Below are positions 12,075 through 23,950 of a stretch of DNA of 64,000 bases, in pieces. The stretch is from assembly GCA_003008705.1 (NCBI GenBank), contig PDUO01000028.1, forward strand, positions 689,214 to 753,213, written 5' to 3'. The stretch is from Pezicula radicicola (lineage: Eukaryota > Ascomycota > Leotiomycetes > Helotiales > Dermateaceae). The position numbers were made by a program, and so were the translations under genes. Every line of letters starts with the position of its first letter. Position 1 is the first letter of the stretch. The notes below the pieces were generated by a model. That model did no database searches and was not told the DNA's origin. It saw only the letters and a list, made by a program, of their open reading frames with translations.

Positions 12075-14800
12075 GATTGTTAAGGTGGTACTGGAAGCTA
12101 GTGTGACTGGAATGAGGGGAATAAAGTAAAGTTCCTGGCAAAGCTTGGAAAAGTATTGTCAAAGTAATTGAGTTCCTGTGTTTATGAGAAAAAGAGTAAA
12201 CAAGGAAAAAGAGAGACAATAGAGGCGGACACCTCTGGTCTTCTACTTCTTCGCCATATGTCACTTCCTATCCCCAACTTTAAAATTGGATTCTTTTGTG
12301 CGGCAAGGAAGGAACTGATACTCTGCTGTAGTAGGTAGGAGGGTCATTCACGCCACTATCCCACTCTTCCCCTCGGCGCCCCAATTTGGCTGAGAGGGGG
12401 CATGAGGGGTTCGGCTCCGCAGCCATTAACCAATACGAAGGTCCAGGTGGCATCTATTAGTCCCTGCTAACTTTCGGTAAGAAGGAGCCAGCTTGTGGCC
12501 CATTTCAAGCTATATTTTCACAGTATCTTTGAAGGAGGGAAAGAAGGAGCTCGGGGGGAGCTTGCAAGAGCGAGTAGAACAATTGGTAGGGTATAAAATC
12601 GCCCTGGTAAAGGCCAATAGATTAACTACACCGCTGTCATCCTTGACGGGGCATGGCGTGTTACCGAAGTTCTGTCTTGGGTATTCCTGCTAAACACACC
12701 TTAGTAGGGATTCATTATTCTGCTCGTCTATGACCGCTTAACGCGCCTCACATGAACCTACAACAAGATCTTCGCAAGATGTACTTGAGTTAATGCTCCG
12801 AAGATTCAGTAATTTTTATAACTACAAGTGTTTCACATCTATGCAGGACAAATACTCGCCCAATTTCAAGTACTCTTCGCGTGTCCATTCTGCCAAACTC
12901 TAATTGACATGACAGCCACAGGAAGAAGTGATCGTCGTTCGTTACGTGTACGGAGGTATGCTTCCGTATTTGGCACAATCCATAACTCCCGCTAGTATAT
13001 TTGATAAGCGAAGCTAATCGGGAGCAATGGCCCTGCCATCGCTTCCCCGTCGTTGATATTCGCCAACTAACTTCACAAGGATTTGGCATGTACGTCTAGG
13101 CATGCTTAACGCGTCTGCGGGATAGCCTCACTATATATAGTCAGATAAATAAGTTTTAAGCCGCAAAATAACCGATAGTAGACAAGCGTCTCCTAGCCCT
13201 ACTGTCTTATAGCAGAAATTTCGGCTAGTAATAATACATAGAATATAGCTTTGTAAAAGTTTAGCTATAAGAGGTTACACTATAAGATCTACCTATCTGA
13301 GAAGATTCTTCAAAGCTCATAAAATTCAAGGAAAACTATCGATTAAAGAGGATTTAATTTCATTCTGCTAATATTAAACACTTCTAGCTCTGTTTACTAT
13401 TAGCGGGTATAACGAACCTAGACGGCGTTCTTCTATAGGTTGGCAATTATTAGTGATTTGTATTTTGAATATCCACAAAGCAGTGCAGCATCAATCCGAG
13501 GGAGAAGCCTACGTAGTGAGTGCCAAGAGGCCACGGCTTTCTCTTCCTCGACCTCCGCGTTCTAGGCAGCCTCCTTCCGGTGATCTCCCGAACAGTGCAT
13601 TTGGCCCCTGTTCGGGCTTGTTACAGCCCTTGTGTACAGCTGTACATTTCTACTATCGCTTATGTTTACTCACTTACTGGTAAGGTCACCCTTAGATCAG
13701 CGAAATAAATTATTCTACGAAGGGATCGTAAGCGTATTTGTTCAATGCTATTTAAGGTTTATGCATTGCTTGTACTCGTCTGTACTTATGTAAGTAGCAT
13801 GCAAGTATAGATGGTATTGTTACTATGGCCAAGAGTAATTTACGAACATAAAATTATTCCTTTGTAACTTGTTAGTATTATTAAGAAGACTTAACATCTG
13901 CAAATACTCTAGTCTAGCTCTTGAACACCTCCTCGCTAGTTCTGCATGTTTGACTGCTCACTTAATTAAGGGGTAGATTTAGTAGTTCTGCAGGCCTTAA
14001 AAATGTAACATACATTTGAATATTTCTGGTTCAAGTCCAGGTTCGAAGTACATCTTAAAATAGTAGCTAAACTTAAGATAGTCTAAGGAACTACCCCTAT
14101 ATATCTCATTTAGAGTATTCTACTTCTCATTTTGTTGCGCTTTTACTCTTAAGAATCAAGCACTTCTCCTACTTAATTGACCTACTACTTTTCTTTATAT
14201 TTATATTTAATATACAAAGGAACGTCTTATCCATTTGCGTTTTCAAGTCTTGCTAACTTCGTACGGGCATAGGTAAGTGAAAATACGAAAGCTCAAAAAC
14301 AAGAGTAGGTAATGTGTCTAATAAGAGAGAACAGAAAACAGCAACTTATGTCTTCCTTTACTTATTCACTATTCTGACTGCAACTTAGCACGAAGTCTCA
14401 AGCATTTCAAGTTCATTTAAGTTTGAGATCCTTCAATAAAAGGAAAACCCCGTAGTTCGCGGTCTCATTCTAAAGCCAAACGGGCGGAAAAAAACCGAAT
14501 ACTCAAGCTAGTCAACTTCGTAGAATCGAATGCTTGGCACCGGTTTTTTATACTGTGGCAACCCGATATTAAAAAGAAGTAGAATACTTGTATAATGTAG
14601 AAAATTAAAACAGTATTAGTATTATTTAAAGTTCTACAACTACCACCACTACCATCTATAGTTTATATAAAAAGATATATTTTAATAAGATCTAAGCAGA
14701 ACATAGAAAACCAACTAAACATCTAATAAATTCTACCGCACACAAAACGAAAGCAACCTCCCTCCCCCACGCCATGAACACACCGCCACCCATCTAAAAA
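12075..14800. other. Intergenic: ADH promoter, then AT-rich RIP-like block
   Basis: The first 350 bases are the ADH promoter side and contain several AGGGG/CCCCT pentamers (12350-12420), the core of fungal stress-response elements. From about 13100 to 14790 the sequence turns strongly AT- and TA-rich with no usable frame, like the block at 4.1-6.9 kb. No transposon proteins or terminal repeats were recognised. The block marks the left side of the PKS cluster. Confidence 0.5.
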
Positions 14801-17800
14801 CTAGAAATCATCACCCAACCCAACACTTCTACAAAGAAATCTATACCCATCTCTAACAGCCCTCCCAGCTATAACATCATCTCTAAACCCCGGGTAAATA
14901 TCAAACAAATGAACCGCGTTAGAAACAATCCTCACTTCCGCATCAACACCCTCATCCATCAAGGCCTGATACGTTCTTTGAGTTTGTTGCCATGGAATCA
15001 AGTCATCTAAGGTTCCATGAATCAAAAATGTTGGTACTTTGTATTTATGGCGACGAATTTGTGCAAGAGGACTAATGGATTGGATTTCCTGTACCGTGGG
15101 TGTTGTGATTTCGTGCTTGTTTTGTGACTGTTGTCTTGCGTGATTTGAGCCGTGTAGTAAGACTGGAAGTGCCTGCCCTTTCCAGTTCATGTGTAATGCA
15201 ATGCGAGAGCGTGGATCGCTTGGTGCCATCCATCCACCGATAGACTTTGTATTCGCTGGCACGTTATAGGAAGTGATTGGTTTATCGTATACACCTTCCC
15301 AGAGATTGGTTTCAATTTCCTTTGCAGCAGACTCGGATCCCCGTGGTATATTTGGAAGGGACCAGAAGGGGTCTTCGTAGTCTGTCGGGCAGTAAAATGC
15401 GAGGATTGCTAGTGGAGGCAGAATTCCAGCTGCTGGTGCCGTCCATCCAAGTGTGAGAGCAAGGTGGCCTCCTGTTGACCAACCGACGACTACAACCTTG
15501 TCACAGTCTGCTTGGATATCGTGACGCTGGAGCTGCAGTCCAGGGAGGGTGGTTCTGATCCATTTCAGGGCATCACACACGTCTTGCATCGGTCCCTCAA
15601 GGAGACTCATTTCGGGGCACAATCTGTAATCAATACTGACTGGTAGAAAACCGGCGTCAAGAAGTGTTTGTGTTTGCCTTGGACGAATGTCTTTGCGTGA
15701 AAGCATAATATGGCCGCCGCCATGAATCATGAGCGCTACCACTGTCAGCGTATACTGCTACCATTACTCTGACGGCATGACCTCACCAACCGGACGTTTT
15801 CCATTGCTGTCATTAGGCCCCTTCGGATAATAAATGTCGGCAAAGAGCTGAGTATCACCCTCTTGTTTGATAACCACAGTTTCTTGTGTGTTCAGGCGCT
15901 TTACCGTACCATTTGATATACCATTTATTTGGTGAGCATGGGCAGGTAGTGTTGCCTTTGTCGGCGAAGCAGCAATGACGCGGAGAATTGAGGACTCCTC
16001 AGAGTCATCTTCCGTCCAATCTACCCATTGGAACCCAGCAGAAAGAATACACTCCTTCCACAACGTTTCATTCGCCAGAGCATGTTCGCGTCCGTCATCA
16101 AATAGCCACCAACCTTCGAGCAAGCCAAAAACAAGATCGAACCAGAAAAGATTCCGTGTCAGTTCAACCAAGCAAAGAATTCCAGTTTCGCGGAGTAGGC
16201 TCTTGATATGACTACATGATCGTTGAAGGTCTCTTGTCGCGTGAATACAATTGGTTGATATGATAATGTCATAGCATCCTAGAAGGTGTGTTGGAGGAGA
16301 CTGCTCAATATCCATAACTGCATACTTCATGAAATTATGCTTCGCGAATTTCTTCTTCGCAGCTGCGACTAGGGATGGCGATAGATCGGTAAAGGTGTAC
16401 TCAAACGCTTGCTTCGAGGTAACGAGTTGATCAATCAAAAATTTAGTAGTGCCTCCGGTACCCCCTCCTAGTTCAAGGATTCTGATTTCACGATTCTCGT
16501 TAAATTTACGGAGCATACCATCGAGATATTGAGCTAAGAATAGCGTGCCGGCTTTAAACATAGGTGCATTTGTGTAGACATCCTCTAGTAAAAGTCGAGC
16601 TTTAGCATCGCGGAATAGCAAAGACAATGGATCCACCTTTTCAGTCAAACAATCAGCTAGTTTATGGGCAGTTGTATGTAGCAATTTATGTTCCGATGCG
16701 TGTTTTGGGAATTTGTCGACCAAAGCAGATTGGAGTTGATGAGCAGGCGTTTGATCAATAGATTTCTTCGTTCGGTAAAAGACTCGCGCTTTACTGGTGA
16801 TGAGTTCGGCGTCTTGTAGAATCTTGTAGTACTGATTAATAGCCTTTTTGTGCTTGGGGCTATGAGGAACTGCCGGCAAGCGTTGCCCGGCGCTGAGCTC
16901 AGCGAGTGGGCAGCCCAAGGCTGTGAAGGCTTCCACGACATAGGCGACGACAAGCTGAGCTTGGGCTGGATAAACCAAAGTATAGAAGTCGGTCAATCCT
17001 GCCTTGGCAGCGACAGAATCATAAGTTCTCCTGATTCTAGCTAAGCCCTCTTGGCTTACATAGGCAAGGCCCTCATCTTCCTTAACAAGCGAGATCTCTC
17101 TATGGCCAGGACTTGTACCGCCATTTGTTTTCGTTGGCTGGCTTGGGAATAACTGTGGGGTGCTAAACTGTGTACTAGTTGGGAAGGACGGCTGGAGTAG
17201 TTGACAGAGTGACTGAACGTCAGTTAAATCCTGGAACTCTGCTGTTGAAAGTGAAACTTCAAAACGCTTCTTGACTTCACCAGCAACTTCAGTAATCATA
17301 AGCGAATCCACGCCGAGATTAGCAAGGGAGGACGTGGGTTGAATTTCATCGGTAGAAGTACCAAGAACTTCACTCAACATGTCCTGAATCGATTTAAGTA
17401 ACTGGTTTGGGCCATCCTGAAAGCCACTGGTGCTTGTGATAGCTGCCTCATCAAGTGGAAAATTGTTCCGTGTGGTGTCATTTACGTCATCAGAAAGAAG
17501 ACGACAGAGGGACTGAATATCCTTTAGATCTAGAAGATCGGACGTCGAAATCGAGATGTTAAATCGTTTTTTAATTTCACCAGAAACTTCTGTAACCATG
17601 AGTGAATCAATACCCAAATCCGCGAGGGAAGAGGCAGGGTGGATTTCATCGCAAGGGACACCCAGAAGATCACCTAGCATGTCTTGGACGATCTTCACTG
17701 GGACAGCTGACGTAGTTCCATAAGGGGCTGAGATGGTGGGTTTCTTCTGAACAAGTGTGGTCTTTTCTTGGGAGACGGTTGCGTTACCACTGTTATGGTA

Positions 17801-20800
17801 TGCCCCATTCAAGGTGGAGCTCGTTCCAACCTCTGCAGGTCTCGTTATAGTGTTGGCCTGTGGAAAGCCATTTAGCCTCGAGAGAGCTCGGGTGAGAGAT
17901 TTGAGAGGAACGGCCGTGAACTGAACACCTGTAATAGTGACAACCACGTCTCTTGAGTCGGGATCGACAACGAAGATATTGTTCGTCACCTGAGTTTTGG
18001 AAGCTCGCTCGAAGTTGGAATAGACTGTCCAGTTACGCTTGTCCACCGACTTTTTTGCAAATCGCTCACTTAATGAGAGTCCTCCCACTAAAGTACACAC
18101 ATATACTTCGTCGTCTGCGCATTCCGATAGACAGTTGACATGAATACCTGCAACTTGAAGGAAGTTGTCGATTGCAACCGGATCGCAACAGCCTGGTATT
18201 AGTTTTGATGGCTGGTTTTCTGGTATAGACACGTGCCCCGCAACTTCAGAGTCCTTTGCAAATACCTTTTTGACTCCACGGTAATAATTAGCGTAGTTAA
18301 CGACCCTGCCGAAGAGCCTATACACACTATTCCCGCTGAGTCCATTTGCATCAGAAGAGTGCATGATTTCGTCGCATCTTGAGTTTGCAACCAGTTGCTT
18401 GAGCGACTGAAATGCGCTGGCAACACTTCCAGGATCAAGAAGAGCAACCATTCCACTAGCATGACCAGTACGAGCTGATGTATCCTGTGAGCTGCCAGTG
18501 AAAATTGCAAAACTCCACACGTTTCCTGTTCCTCCACTTAAAGTCACAAAGAGCCCCTCAGCTGGTGTTGGTCCGACAGGTGAGTCCATACTCAATTTCC
18601 AAATTCTTGGCACTTTGGTAGATGAAGCGACGCCAGCCACAACCATTACCGCTCTCAAGACCAGCTCACAGTACATGGACGCTGGACATAGGCTCTGGCC
18701 AAGTACAGCATGACCTCGAACGCCCAGACTGAAAAATTCATTTGTGGGATCCACAGAGAATGACGTCTGGTCGCTCCCGTCTTTATTTGGAAGTAGCTGT
18801 AAAAGCTCAGGCTGTTTAACTGCGGGTTTTATTGCTACACTTCTGTCGAATCCAGGATTGAGATTTAACTCCATCCAATGTCTTGTTTTTTCAAATTGAT
18901 AAGGCGGCAAATTTACCCATCTGTACAGGCGGATATTCCAAAAGCGATTGAATGGCCAGAACGCAGATTTGAAACCAGCCTCCCACAACGTGCACGAGGC
19001 AGTTGCAAGATTGTTCTGGGTGTTAGTACCACTGAGGTCGAGAGGTACGAAAGTATGCTGCGTATTCGAGCCAGCTTTCAAGACCCGTCGAGTCATTGCA
19101 ATGATCGGGGATGCAGATCCAGCCTCGAGCCATAAACCAGACTTCACTCGGCTTGCTACTCGTTCGATGGCATCAGAAAAATAGACAGGCTCCCTTGTGT
19201 GCCTCGCAACTTTCTCAGCATCAATATCAGCCCAGCTCTGTCCGGCCGAGCAGGTCTCCACACGCAACAGAGGTGTTTTAAAACGAACCGAACTCAAAAC
19301 CTTTTTCAACCCTGGTATTACGCAGTCCGCGAGCTTCGAGTGATATGCATGTGAGTTGGCCAACCTAGCTAGCTTCAGACGTGTTGACAATCCCTCCTGT
19401 AAGAGGGCATTCTCTGTAGCCTCGATCGATGCAGTCGTACCAGCAACAACAATGTTTCTTGGTCCATTATAGCAGGCAACATCGGGGCAGGAAGATGAAT
19501 TCTGTTTCCTTGTCAAGTCCAGCAGGTCCTCGACTGCCTTTTTGTCTCCTTCAATCGACAGCATGATACCTGTATCCTCATCCCATTGATCTCGAACGAG
19601 ACGAGCACGTTCCGAGATTAATCGGATGCTGTGCTCAAGTGACAGGCAGCCAGATACACATAAAGCGGTGAGTTGACCAAAGCTGTGGCCTAGTAAGGTG
19701 TCGACCTGCAAGCCGGAGTCGAGCCACGATTTGGCACTGGAATATTGAAGGGAGAATAGCATACAGTGCAGATGTACGAGATCGTCAACTGGCGCTTTGT
19801 CAAATATTCTTGGAAACAAGCTTGGAAGTCCTAAATCCATGCAAACAGAGTCACATTGAACCTTGAAATCAATGTCAGTATGCATAACACAAAGGGATCT
19901 TTTAGAATTTTTTAATAGATCTTACTAAATGAGTCCGAAGAAGAGTCGAGTCCTTGAATATGTCTTCGGATAGACATACTGTCCGCCCAGTCTGCCCCCC
20001 AAAACAGAGTATTATAGGTGGCAGCTGGTCTGGAGTCTTTTTGAAATCGACTGCTCCTGTAGCCGCAGCTTTGAGCTGGGAACGAAGGGTTCCTTTATTT
20101 GATGCCACGAAACTGTACGAGAAGGGAAGCTCGCGATTTTGTTTCTTTGCCAAGTTATAAGCTATATCGACAAGATTGTTTGCATCATGGGTTTTTGCCA
20201 CAAACAAGTCCAGAGCCGCACAATACGCCCTCAGGCTTTCTGGTGTTCTAGCCGCAAGAAAGAATGGAACTTCTTGTTCGGACAGACCAATCGAGGCTGC
20301 CTTTTCTTCTGTGCTTCTCGTATCGACAAAAGGTCGCTCTTGAAGCAGGAGCGCAGCATTGCTACCGGCAGCACCATAGTTGTTTACGATAATAGTCATT
20401 TTTGAAGAAGTCCATGGTTTAGACTGCACTGCAATCTTCATTCGATCTTTGTCCAGCGGGGGAATTTTTGGATTAAGGGAGACGAAGTTGGCTTGCTTTG
20501 GCTAGACAAGGGTAGTTAGTAATGATCGCATGAAAAAAAAAATCAAGTTTGAGAAGCCAAGGCTAGAAACATATGGTTTTAAAGAATGTAGAAAGACACG
20601 TGAATAGCCCGTCAAGATCGGGGAGGAGAATATGAGAGAGGCGACGTTGCTTACAATTGTGCGGTGTTGTATCATGAGAAGCGCTTTCAAAAGCCCGGCC
20701 ACGCCAGAAGCAGCTTCAGCATGCCCAATATTATCTTTTACGGAACCTATGTAGAGGTCCTGAGAACGATTTGCGCCGCCTATGGTCTGTCGAATACTCT

Positions 20801-23405
20801 CGCACTCGATAGGATCACCCACGGGGGTACCTAAAGATGTTAACTTTGGTAGATTTCATCCGGATTGTTTAGTGCCTATGTTACTTACCTGTGCCATGAG
20901 CCTCCACATATGTTACGTCCTTTGCCTCAACCTTTCCCTGAGACAGTACTTGTTGGTATAAAGAGCTTTGCGAGTCCGAATGAGGTACCGTGATTGGTGT
21001 GCAATTTGAGCCTTGATTGACTGCTGTACCTTTGATGACCCCTAAGATGTCATCGTTATCTGCGACAGCACGTGAGAGGAGCTTCAGGACGACAATGCCA
21101 GCACCTTCACCACGGCAATAGCCATTTGCATCAGCGTCGAATGCTTTTGAAGCACCAGTTGGACTCAGGAATGAGGCCGCCGCGAGATTTTGATACAAGG
21201 TAGGATTTGTAATGACGTTTACGCCGCCTGCGATTGCCATTGAGCATTCGTTCATTCCGAGTGCCTGGTTATAAATAGTAAGCTTCTATCACCAATAGCA
21301 TTACAGAAAAGGAGACGGTGATCCTTGGATAGCTCGGGTTTACTGAGGAACTAAAAACTGCTGCTATAGTTGTAAATCGCGTGGGGTACTCATTGCTTAC
21401 CTTGCATGCAGAATGAATAGCAACAGCTGAGGAGGAACAAGCAGTATCAAATGTTATCGAGGGTCCACTCCATCCGAAGTAGTGACTGATTTTGCCACTG
21501 ATAAAGGCCCTTAAAGTGCCTGTTGCTGAATACGCCGTCGCATTTTCGGATGCTACGTTGGCTTCATAGTCCACGGAACCGACTCCAATGTAGCACCCTA
21601 TGTCACTTTGGTCAGGAGATTGGAAGCCAGCCGACTCCATGGCTTCATAGGCCACTTGAAGTAACAGTCTCTGCTGCGGATCCATGGACTTTGCTTCGCG
21701 ACTTGAAATCCGAAAGAAACGATGATCGAATGTGTCTGGATCGTCCAGAAAGTTTCCCCAAAAAGGCCTCTTAGGTTCACGCCATAGCTCGGAGAGGTCG
21801 AATCTACTTTTTGGCACCGGTCCAACAGCACATCCACCCGAGTTGATGAGGTCCCAGAATTCCTCCACCGAATTGGCTTTGGGAAATCTGCAGCCCATAC
21901 CCACAACTGCGATCGCTGGTCCAGATTCCAACCCGACAGTAGGTCGCGGCTCACTCTTTATTTCTTGTTCTGGAATGAAAGGGGTCGAATGTACTGATTT
22001 TATCCCATTGAGAGCTCCCTTGGTAGTTGTCAATGAGCGTGGTACAAATCCCTTACCACCAATCGGCAAAATATCGATGTTCTCCATTCCCATGGCCGTA
22101 ATTGAAGCATCAACTGTCTGAAACCATTCTGATCGATAGGTGAGAATCGAATCGAGCGCAATGTCATGGAGTATGCCCTCTGTGATGATCTTGGCATCAA
22201 TGTTGGACCTCAATGGTGAAATCAAGGCCTCGGGCGTTGGAAATTGGAATCGTCTGTCCCGCTTGCAAAGTGCTTTGATCTGGTGGACAATATCAATCCT
22301 TGTAGGAAGATGAAATTGACCATCTAAGCTAATAGGTTGGATAGATACTCCACCGTCGCGTAGCTCAGATGCGAATAAATCTGCTTTTCGAAGAGGAATA
22401 GTAACAGTCACCCTGTCTTTGTCGGTCACACAGGAGATGTATGCCTATATAAATTGTGATTAGTCATGTGAGAACTCTTCCTCCAAGACAATGCAGATCA
22501 CATTTCGTGAGAAATAGACATTAGGAACTTCAAATTGAGAAACAACTTTCTGCCTAAGGAGAGTAAGGGCATATAATCTATTTTGCTAATAAACGGCAGC
22601 AACTCACTTCAGGGTAGGCGCTCAACTTCCTTTCAAACTGATCTTTGTCTAGGTCTGTCTTCCAATAAACAGAATAGCAAGAGCTGCCGCCGAGAGAGTC
22701 CTTTGTTGTTGCCTCATCCAAGTCAACCACGGCGCCGACGCAGAGGGCAAGCCGAAGAGCTGTTGATGCTACTCGCTCAAAATCATCCGACTCGTGTGAA
22801 CAAGCCACTGCAACAGCAGATAAGAAGCCAATGCAAAATCCTTGAACTTCTGCCTTTCGGCCTAGACTCAAAAACTCTACCACGTGGGTCATGACAGTCA
22901 GCGGAGCTAAAAGAATGCTGCATTTTGACATGCTCTTTGGGAATATGCCAGTATCGAGCCAAGAGTTCAAACCGCGCAGATGATCTTCTCCTGGAATCTC
23001 GGTGAGCTTCGGAATAGCTTCTATGAGGGTTGGCCACACGGAGGGAAGTTCTGTAATTGCTGAAACCAGAAATTCGAATTTTGAATTGCCTACTATAGAC
23101 GCCCGGAGGTCTGAAAGATGTTTCTGAGACAAGTGAGGCAGTTGAGGCCTGTAATGGCAATTTTAAAGTTAATATCTCTAAACTAAGCAAGCATGAGAGT
23201 TGCGGTGGAAAATGTCAGGAGTTTCGAGCTAGTCAACTCGCTGTTAAGGTTCCAGATATTCAACTCTGAACAATCCAATAACTCTAAGAGAAAAGGTTTC
23301 TTAATCTCCCACAGAGAATGATGAACCCGAGAAACTGAGCACATACCCAAAGAGGAGCAATGAAGCGGTAGCCATTGACCTCCCGTCTTTCGTCGTTGAA
23401 CCCAT
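14801..23405 (-). CDS. Non-reducing polyketide synthase, SAT-KS-AT-PT-ACP-ACP-CMeT-TE
   Basis: An iterative NR-PKS of 2595 residues in eight exons: 23405-23347, 23148-22608, 22444-21401, 21264-20889, 20830-20655, 20501-19926, 19861-15787 and 15741-14801. All junctions keep frame. Domains in order: SAT with Cys125 in GFCIG; KS (about 375-800) with Cys536 in DTACSSS, His671 in EAHGTG and His710 in NIGHAEA; AT with Ser984 in GHSFG; PT with His1308 (RGHAVLG) and an Asp near 1489; ACP1 Ser1677 and ACP2 Ser1777, both in DSLM; CMeT with LELGGGTGG near 2055; an esterase-type TE with HGGGH near 2289, Ser2371 in GWSTGG and downstream Asp and His. All key residues are present. The layout matches fungal synthases of methylated orsellinate-type acids, so a C-methylated aromatic acid released by hydrolysis is the likely product; chain length is not readable. 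The TE joins through a 45-nt intron and could be mistaken for a separate gene. Confidence 0.95.
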
Positions 23406-23950
23406 GCTTTAGTGTTGAACTTTCCGATGTAATTTCCTTGGTCTTGTGTACGAGGTGTGAATTGAATTTACGTGATTAAACCAGCGTTATTTGATGTATC
23501 TATAGGTCCCATGAACCTTTGTGCGACAACGCATCAATGCTCAGTAGTCTCCTGTTATCGTGCTCCCACCATTGGTAGCACAAGCGGCAGTCTATCACTG
23601 GTTCCAAAATGAGCTATTTAACTTGGCAAACCCATGCTCCGGCTCATAGTACAACGTCGGCGAGTTTGTGTCGGCAAATAATTGAGATATAGTGGATTTG
23701 TAAATGTTCCGACAAATTGCGACAACTTGGGCGGTGATGCACAACCTGAGAACAGGTATTTGTTTTTGTGTTACAACTGTTCGGATGGTCGTGTCGCCAA
23801 ATCGTCGGAACAGCTCAACTGACTTGTAGAATAAAATGGCTTATTTTTTCGAAAGAATTAAAAAACATCTTCACTTGAAGACAAGAATTTCACTTGAAAA
23901 CAAAAAGCTGGTTCGGCAAGACTCTATTTCTGATCCCTGAAACGCAAAAG
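23406..23950. promoter_or_regulatory. Bidirectional PKS / P450 promoter
   Basis: A 545-base spacer between divergent start codons of the PKS and the P450. It holds two GTCGGC boxes (23656-23661 and 23670-23675) and a long inverted motif (23705-23723 and 23793-23812). The clustering of CCGAC/GTCGG cores suggests binding sites for the Zn2Cys6 regulator at 28.5 kb; this is inference. Confidence 0.55.
23705..23812. repeat. Inverted operator-like repeat in the PKS/P450 promoter
   Basis: The left arm at 23705-23723 reads TGTTCCGAC-AAATTG-CGAC on the + strand. The right arm at 23793-23812 reads the same on the - strand, with GATTTGG as the spacer. The nine outer bases are identical, and each arm pairs CCGAC with a second CGAC 6-7 bases on, the paired-half-site shape expected of a Zn2Cys6 dimer site. 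Confidence 0.55.

Noticed and set aside
14025..14050. T-loop-like GGTTCAAGTCC suggesting a tRNA gene
   Set aside because: No matching acceptor stem, D-arm or anticodon arm could be paired around it.
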